DNA of 7,846 bases from positions 1-7,846 of the forward strand of contig JAGCPM010000041.1 in assembly GCA_017965685.1 (NCBI GenBank), read 5' to 3'. How positions within the stretch are numbered: the stretch's first letter is position 1; every line of letters starts with the position of its first letter. Both the position numbers and the translations under genes were made by a program. Of this stretch, positions 5,520 through 7,846 are shown one piece after another. Below the pieces are notes generated by a model. That model searched no databases. It was given only the letters and a program-made list of their open reading frames with translations, and had not been told where the DNA came from. The DNA is from Kiritimatiellia bacterium. GTDB taxonomy: Bacteria; Verrucomicrobiota; Kiritimatiellia; RFP12; UBA1067.

Positions 5520-7508
5520 TCATCTTCCCTCGCGAATATCGCGAACGCTCAGCTTCGCCCCTTTTCCAGGGATGAACCTGACAAGATGCGTTGCATGGCC
5601 ATAGACGCGCGTCTTGTAGATTCCGCTCGCGGTTCCCTCGTCCTTCTGCCGCCAGCAGTCGCGCACCGTCCACTCGCCTTCCATGCCGGCAGCCGCCATG
5701 TCAAAAACGATTTCGCATTCTTCCAAACCACTGTTGAAAAGGCCAACCGCAATGGAGCCGTCCACAAGCGGACGCGCCCAGACATCGTAGCCGCCCTTGT
5801 CCACAATGCACGCCGCCGCGAGCCCAAGCGGATCCTGGTCGATTTCTATTATCTCGTCGTTCCTGAGAAGCGAGAGCGTGAAGTCGTCGAGCCTTGTCAT
5901 GTCGCAGCCGATCATAAGCGGAGCGGCGGCGAGCGCCCAGAGCGAGATATGCGTGTACTGCTCGTTCGGCGCGAGGCGGCTTCCTGTGCAGTCGTTCCAG
6001 CGCATCGGCCCGATGCAGAGCATGTCGGGATCGTTCCATCCGCCAGGCTCCGCGTTACGCCACTGCGACTTGAGAACCTTTATCCCGTTCGCGATGGACG
6101 ACCACCTGTCGAACACGTCGCCGGTCGTGCGCCAGCTTTGTCCGCCGACCTTTGCGCCCCATGTGCACACATCGTCCTTTCCATATTGGCAGATCGAGAA
6201 CACGATGTCGCGGTCCTGCGCTCTGAGCGCCTCGCCCATGATGCGGTACGGACGCATCGCGCGTTCCACGCCTTCGCCGGTCGCTACGCCCCCGTAGCTG
6301 CACCAGTCGTACTTCAGGTAGTCAAAGCCCCATTCGGCGTAGGACTTCGCATCCTGGATCTCGTGCTGCCAGCTTCCCTCGCAATCTCCGCACGTCTTGG
6401 GGCCGGGCGAAGAGTAGATCCCTGCCTTGAACCCCTTGGAGTGGATGTAGTCGACAAGCCCCTTCATGTCCGGAAAGCGCTTGTTCGTGTTGACCTTTCC
6501 GTTCTCGTCGCGCACCGGGCCGTGGAAATCCTCCTTCTTCGACGTTGGCTTCCTCTGCCAGAAGTCGTCGATGTTTACGTATGACCAGCCGTGCTCGGCA
6601 AGGCCGGACTTCTCCAAGGCCTCCGCCGCGTTGCGGATGTCGTCGGCCGTCACGTTCCAGCAGAAGCAGTTCCAGCTGTTCCAGCCCATCGCAGGGGTGA
6701 GCGATATCTTATCGCCGACCTTGATTGTCAAGTCGCGGCAAACGCGCCCCTCCTGGTTCTCGGCCGTAAACGTCACTTTGTATTCGCCAGGCTCCTTGAT
6801 GGAACCGGTCAATATGCGCGTCTCCGGATCGAAGAACAGACTGCTTTCGCCCTTCTTCTCCAGAACTCCAAAACTCCAGGAAGCGGAAGCAATAATCGGC
6901 CTTGAGCCCGTCACAGGCAGGCGGTAGATGATCGGGTGCCCAGGCCGGACGCCATATACGGCAGGGCCGTTGATGCGCGGCTTCGCGCTCTCGGGCGGCG
7001 TAAGAATGCCAAGCTGGGGCGTGTGCATCCTGACGTCGTTTGGCGGATACTTCCCATCTGCAAACACGAAAGTCCCGGAAGCCCATCCAGCCATGATGCC
7101 CTTCGCGCCGGACACCTCCAGGACGACGGACTCCAACCCCGCGATATCCACATTCGCGTCGAGCTTCACGCCCTTCTTGACGTCAAGTTTCTCCCACAGC
7201 ACCTTGCCGTCCGGGGCGACTATGCGGAACGCCGCTGGTTCGGCGACCTCGTTGCGGCAATCGACGCCGCAGACCGCCTCCAGCGAAACGGCGCTACCGC
7301 CAAGCGGAATAGTAACGCGGCTAGGCGTCTTGACGCAAAGCGCTCCCCAATGCTTTTTCCCGGCAATGCACATGTCTCCAAACCGCAATCCGTTCGGGTC
7401 CACCTCGTTGCTGACGACCATCATCGGGAGGTCGTATTTCAAGGCGGCGTTGGCGGCGATCGCGGCCAAGGCGACAACAAATACTATTCTGCATTTGCCT
7501 TTTACCAT
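5520..7508 (-). CDS. GH27 alpha-galactosidase with N-terminal NPCBM-like and Ig-like domains, secreted
   Basis: A 662-residue exported glycoside hydrolase predicted to remove terminal alpha-linked galactose by a retaining mechanism. Residues 1-22 form a signal peptide (basic MVKGKCR, hydrophobic core, cleavage near ANA-AL). Residues about 23-150 look like an NPCBM-type beta-sandwich (FGDMCIAGKKHWGALCV, then LEAVCGVDCRNEV), a module common on bacterial GH27 enzymes. Residues about 180-266 resemble a putative Ig-like (He_PIG) domain with the typical LPVTG, DPETRILTG and PGEYKVTFTAEN segments. The catalytic barrel starts at LTPAMGWNSWNCF (270-282). The predicted nucleophile is D401 in YLKYDWC and the predicted acid/base is D464 in SWRTTGDVFDRW; GGWNDPDMLCIG (489-500) and IDQDPLG (556-562) are further family signatures. 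Residues about 565-650 form the C-terminal beta-sandwich. GAGGG lies 8 nt before the ATG, 13 nt after the isomerase stop. Complete, with no missing key residue. GH27 also contains alpha-N-acetylgalactosaminidases and beta-L-arabinopyranosidases, so the exact sugar is open. Confidence 0.92.
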   Translation of the reverse strand: MVKGKCRIVFVVALAAIAANAALKYDLPMMVVSNEVDPNGLRFGDMCIAGKKHWGALCVKTPSRVTIPLGGSAVSLEAVCGVDCRNEVAEPAAFRIVAPDGKVLWEKLDVKKGVKLDANVDIAGLESVVLEVSGAKGIMAGWASGTFVFADGKYPPNDVRMHTPQLGILTPPESAKPRINGPAVYGVRPGHPIIYRLPVTGSRPIIASASWSFGVLEKKGESSLFFDPETRILTGSIKEPGEYKVTFTAENQEGRVCRDLTIKVGDKISLTPAMGWNSWNCFCWNVTADDIRNAAEALEKSGLAEHGWSYVNIDDFWQRKPTSKKEDFHGPVRDENGKVNTNKRFPDMKGLVDYIHSKGFKAGIYSSPGPKTCGDCEGSWQHEIQDAKSYAEWGFDYLKYDWCSYGGVATGEGVERAMRPYRIMGEALRAQDRDIVFSICQYGKDDVCTWGAKVGGQSWRTTGDVFDRWSSIANGIKVLKSQWRNAEPGGWNDPDMLCIGPMRWNDCTGSRLAPNEQYTHISLWALAAAPLMIGCDMTRLDDFTLSLLRNDEIIEIDQDPLGLAAACIVDKGGYDVWARPLVDGSIAVGLFNSGLEECEIVFDMAAAGMEGEWTVRDCWRQKDEGTASGIYKTRVYGHATHLVRFIPGKGAKLSVRDIREGR
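5527..5531 (-). promoter_or_regulatory. Shine-Dalgarno GAGGG of the GH2 gene, inside the GH27 end
   Basis: GAGGG lies in the last codons of the GH27 gene, whose TGA is at 5520-5522. It stands 3 nt from the ATG at 5523 (which would overlap the GH27 stop as ATGA), 9 nt from the ATG at 5517 and 12 nt from the ATG at 5514. Spacing favours 5517. Termination and re-initiation are nearly coincident, which suggests translational coupling. Confidence 0.6.
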
Positions 7509-7516
7509 AGATTCTT

Positions 7517-7521
7517 CCCTC
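7517..7521 (-). promoter_or_regulatory. Shine-Dalgarno GAGGG of the GH27 gene
   Basis: GAGGG ends 8 nt before the ATG at 7508, in the short gap directly after the isomerase TGA (7522-7524). It fixes the GH27 start at 7508. The surrounding nine bases GAGGGAAGA recur exactly before the GH2 start. Confidence 0.7.
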
Positions 7522-7846
7522 TCATTTGACGTCCGTCACAACGACAGTTTCAATGCCGAGGGCGCGGCCAAGCTTCTTGATTTCGGCGGCATGGTGGCCA
7601 ATGCCGAGGGCGAAGTGGTGGGTCGGGCCGGCCATCGTCCAGTTCCTGAGGAACGTGCGGACGTCCGGGGGGAACTTGCCGTGGGTGTTGGTGTTGCCTG
7701 TCGGCGGAATCGGACCCGCGAGCGATTCGCCTTCCGCCACGACAAACTTGAACGTGCCGTCCGCCTTGAGGCCGAGCGACATCATGGTGATCGGGCCTTC
7801 CTTGATGTTGAACTCGACGCCCGCGCCGCTACCCGGCTTTCCGTGA
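7522..7846 (-). CDS. L-fucose/L-arabinose isomerase-family protein, C-terminal part
   Basis: Only the last 107 complete codons are in the window; the frame is open to the window edge, so the gene starts beyond 7846 and the first Met visible here (7785) is internal. The stop is TGA at 7522-7524. The fragment carries a GAGVEFNIKEGPITMMSLG stretch, then GTFKFVVAEGESL and a GNTNTHGKFP segment, and ends with GPTHHFALGIGHHAAEI. This resembles the C-terminal domain of the FucI/AraA fold family of aldose-ketose isomerases, in which a histidine in the equivalent His-His segment near the C-terminus is a divalent metal ligand. Such enzymes act in the cytoplasm and convert L-fucose to L-fuculose or L-arabinose to L-ribulose; the fragment does not decide which sugar. 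As the first visible gene of the operon it would connect extracellular hydrolysis to central metabolism. Recognition is from family resemblance of the C-terminal motifs, and the catalytic acidic metal ligands lie outside the window. Confidence 0.75.
   Translation of the reverse strand, partial: HGKPGSGAGVEFNIKEGPITMMSLGLKADGTFKFVVAEGESLAGPIPPTGNTNTHGKFPPDVRTFLRNWTMAGPTHHFALGIGHHAAEIKKLGRALGIETVVVTDVK

Larger units (their letters stand above)
1..7846 (-). other. Glycan-degradation operon, five co-directional genes
   Basis: All five genes lie on the minus strand with gaps of 13, 2, 6 and 3 nt and no room for an internal promoter or terminator. Shine-Dalgarno sequences sit at the end of the upstream gene: GAGGG at 7517-7521, GAGGG at 5527-5531, AGGAG at 2974-2978 and GGAG at 1329-1332, each 8-9 nt from the chosen start. 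This pattern indicates one polycistronic message with translational coupling. The order is isomerase, GH27, GH2, GH31, GH99-like. The content (four exported glycoside hydrolase-type proteins plus one sugar isomerase) indicates breakdown of a galactose-containing heteroglycan and catabolism of a released fucose- or arabinose-type sugar. The promoter must lie upstream of position 7846 and the terminator beyond position 1, both outside the window. Operon membership is inferred from spacing and strand. Confidence 0.8.

Noticed and set aside
5524..5673. Upstream extension of the GH2 frame by about 50 codons
   Set aside because: It lies entirely within the GH27 coding end, has no suitable Shine-Dalgarno, and would bury the signal peptide in the middle of the protein.
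5436..6584. A 382-codon open frame on the plus strand opposite the GH27 gene and the start of the GH2 gene
   Set aside because: Its composition is Arg/Ala/Val-rich and low in information, with no domain. The opposite strand encodes a convincing GH27 catalytic barrel with all key residues.
1..7846. CRISPR arrays, tRNA or rRNA genes, insertion-sequence ends, internal terminators
   Set aside because: Coding sequence fills the window almost completely; gaps are 13 nt or less, and I saw no repeat-spacer pattern, inverted repeats of IS type, or hairpin followed by a T-tract.

Overview
The window is one tightly packed block of five genes, all on the minus strand, so transcription runs from position 7846 down to position 1. 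Both end genes run off the window. The order of transcription is: the C-terminal part of an L-fucose/L-arabinose isomerase-family enzyme (7522-7846), a secreted GH27 alpha-galactosidase with accessory N-terminal domains (5520-7508), an exported, possibly lipid-anchored GH2 beta-galactosidase-type enzyme (2971-5517), an exported GH31 alpha-glycosidase (1324-2964), and an exported GH99-like/WbsX-type protein whose frame is broken by a TAG (364-1320, continuing in frame to 1). Gaps between genes are 13, 2, 6 and 3 nt. Each downstream gene has a purine-rich Shine-Dalgarno sequence 8-9 nt from its start and close to or inside the end of the preceding gene. No internal promoter or terminator is visible, so the layout is that of one translationally coupled operon.

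The genes read as a glycan-degradation locus. Exported exo-glycosidases (alpha-galactosidase, beta-galactosidase-type GH2, GH31 and a GH99-like protein) would strip a galactose-containing heteroglycan, and a cytoplasmic aldose-ketose isomerase would process a released sugar, probably L-fucose or L-arabinose. Which glycan is not readable from the sequence; fucosylated or arabinosylated galactans, xyloglucan-type hemicelluloses and host glycans are all compatible. No sulfatase, SusC/SusD pair, transporter or regulator lies inside the window.

The DNA is GC-rich and the proteins look like those of a Gram-negative glycan specialist. Many paralogous secreted hydrolases, WbsX-type secreted proteins and a GH27 with NPCBM and Ig-like modules at high GC suggest the Verrucomicrobiota/Kiritimatiellota/Lentisphaerota (PVC) group, perhaps gut-associated. 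This is inference from style, not a demonstrated match.

The most interesting observation is at 364-366. An in-frame TAG splits the GH99-like gene just before its predicted catalytic N-E-Y-T-E-G motif, yet the same frame continues open for 121 codons to the window edge and still encodes that motif. The preceding GH31 gene also ends in TAG and lies in the same frame, so 2964 down to 1 is one 988-codon frame interrupted only by two TAGs. A recent nonsense mutation or sequencing error is the simplest explanation; readthrough or TAG recoding is less likely but testable. A second point is the unusual residue set around the expected acid/base position of the GH31 enzyme.
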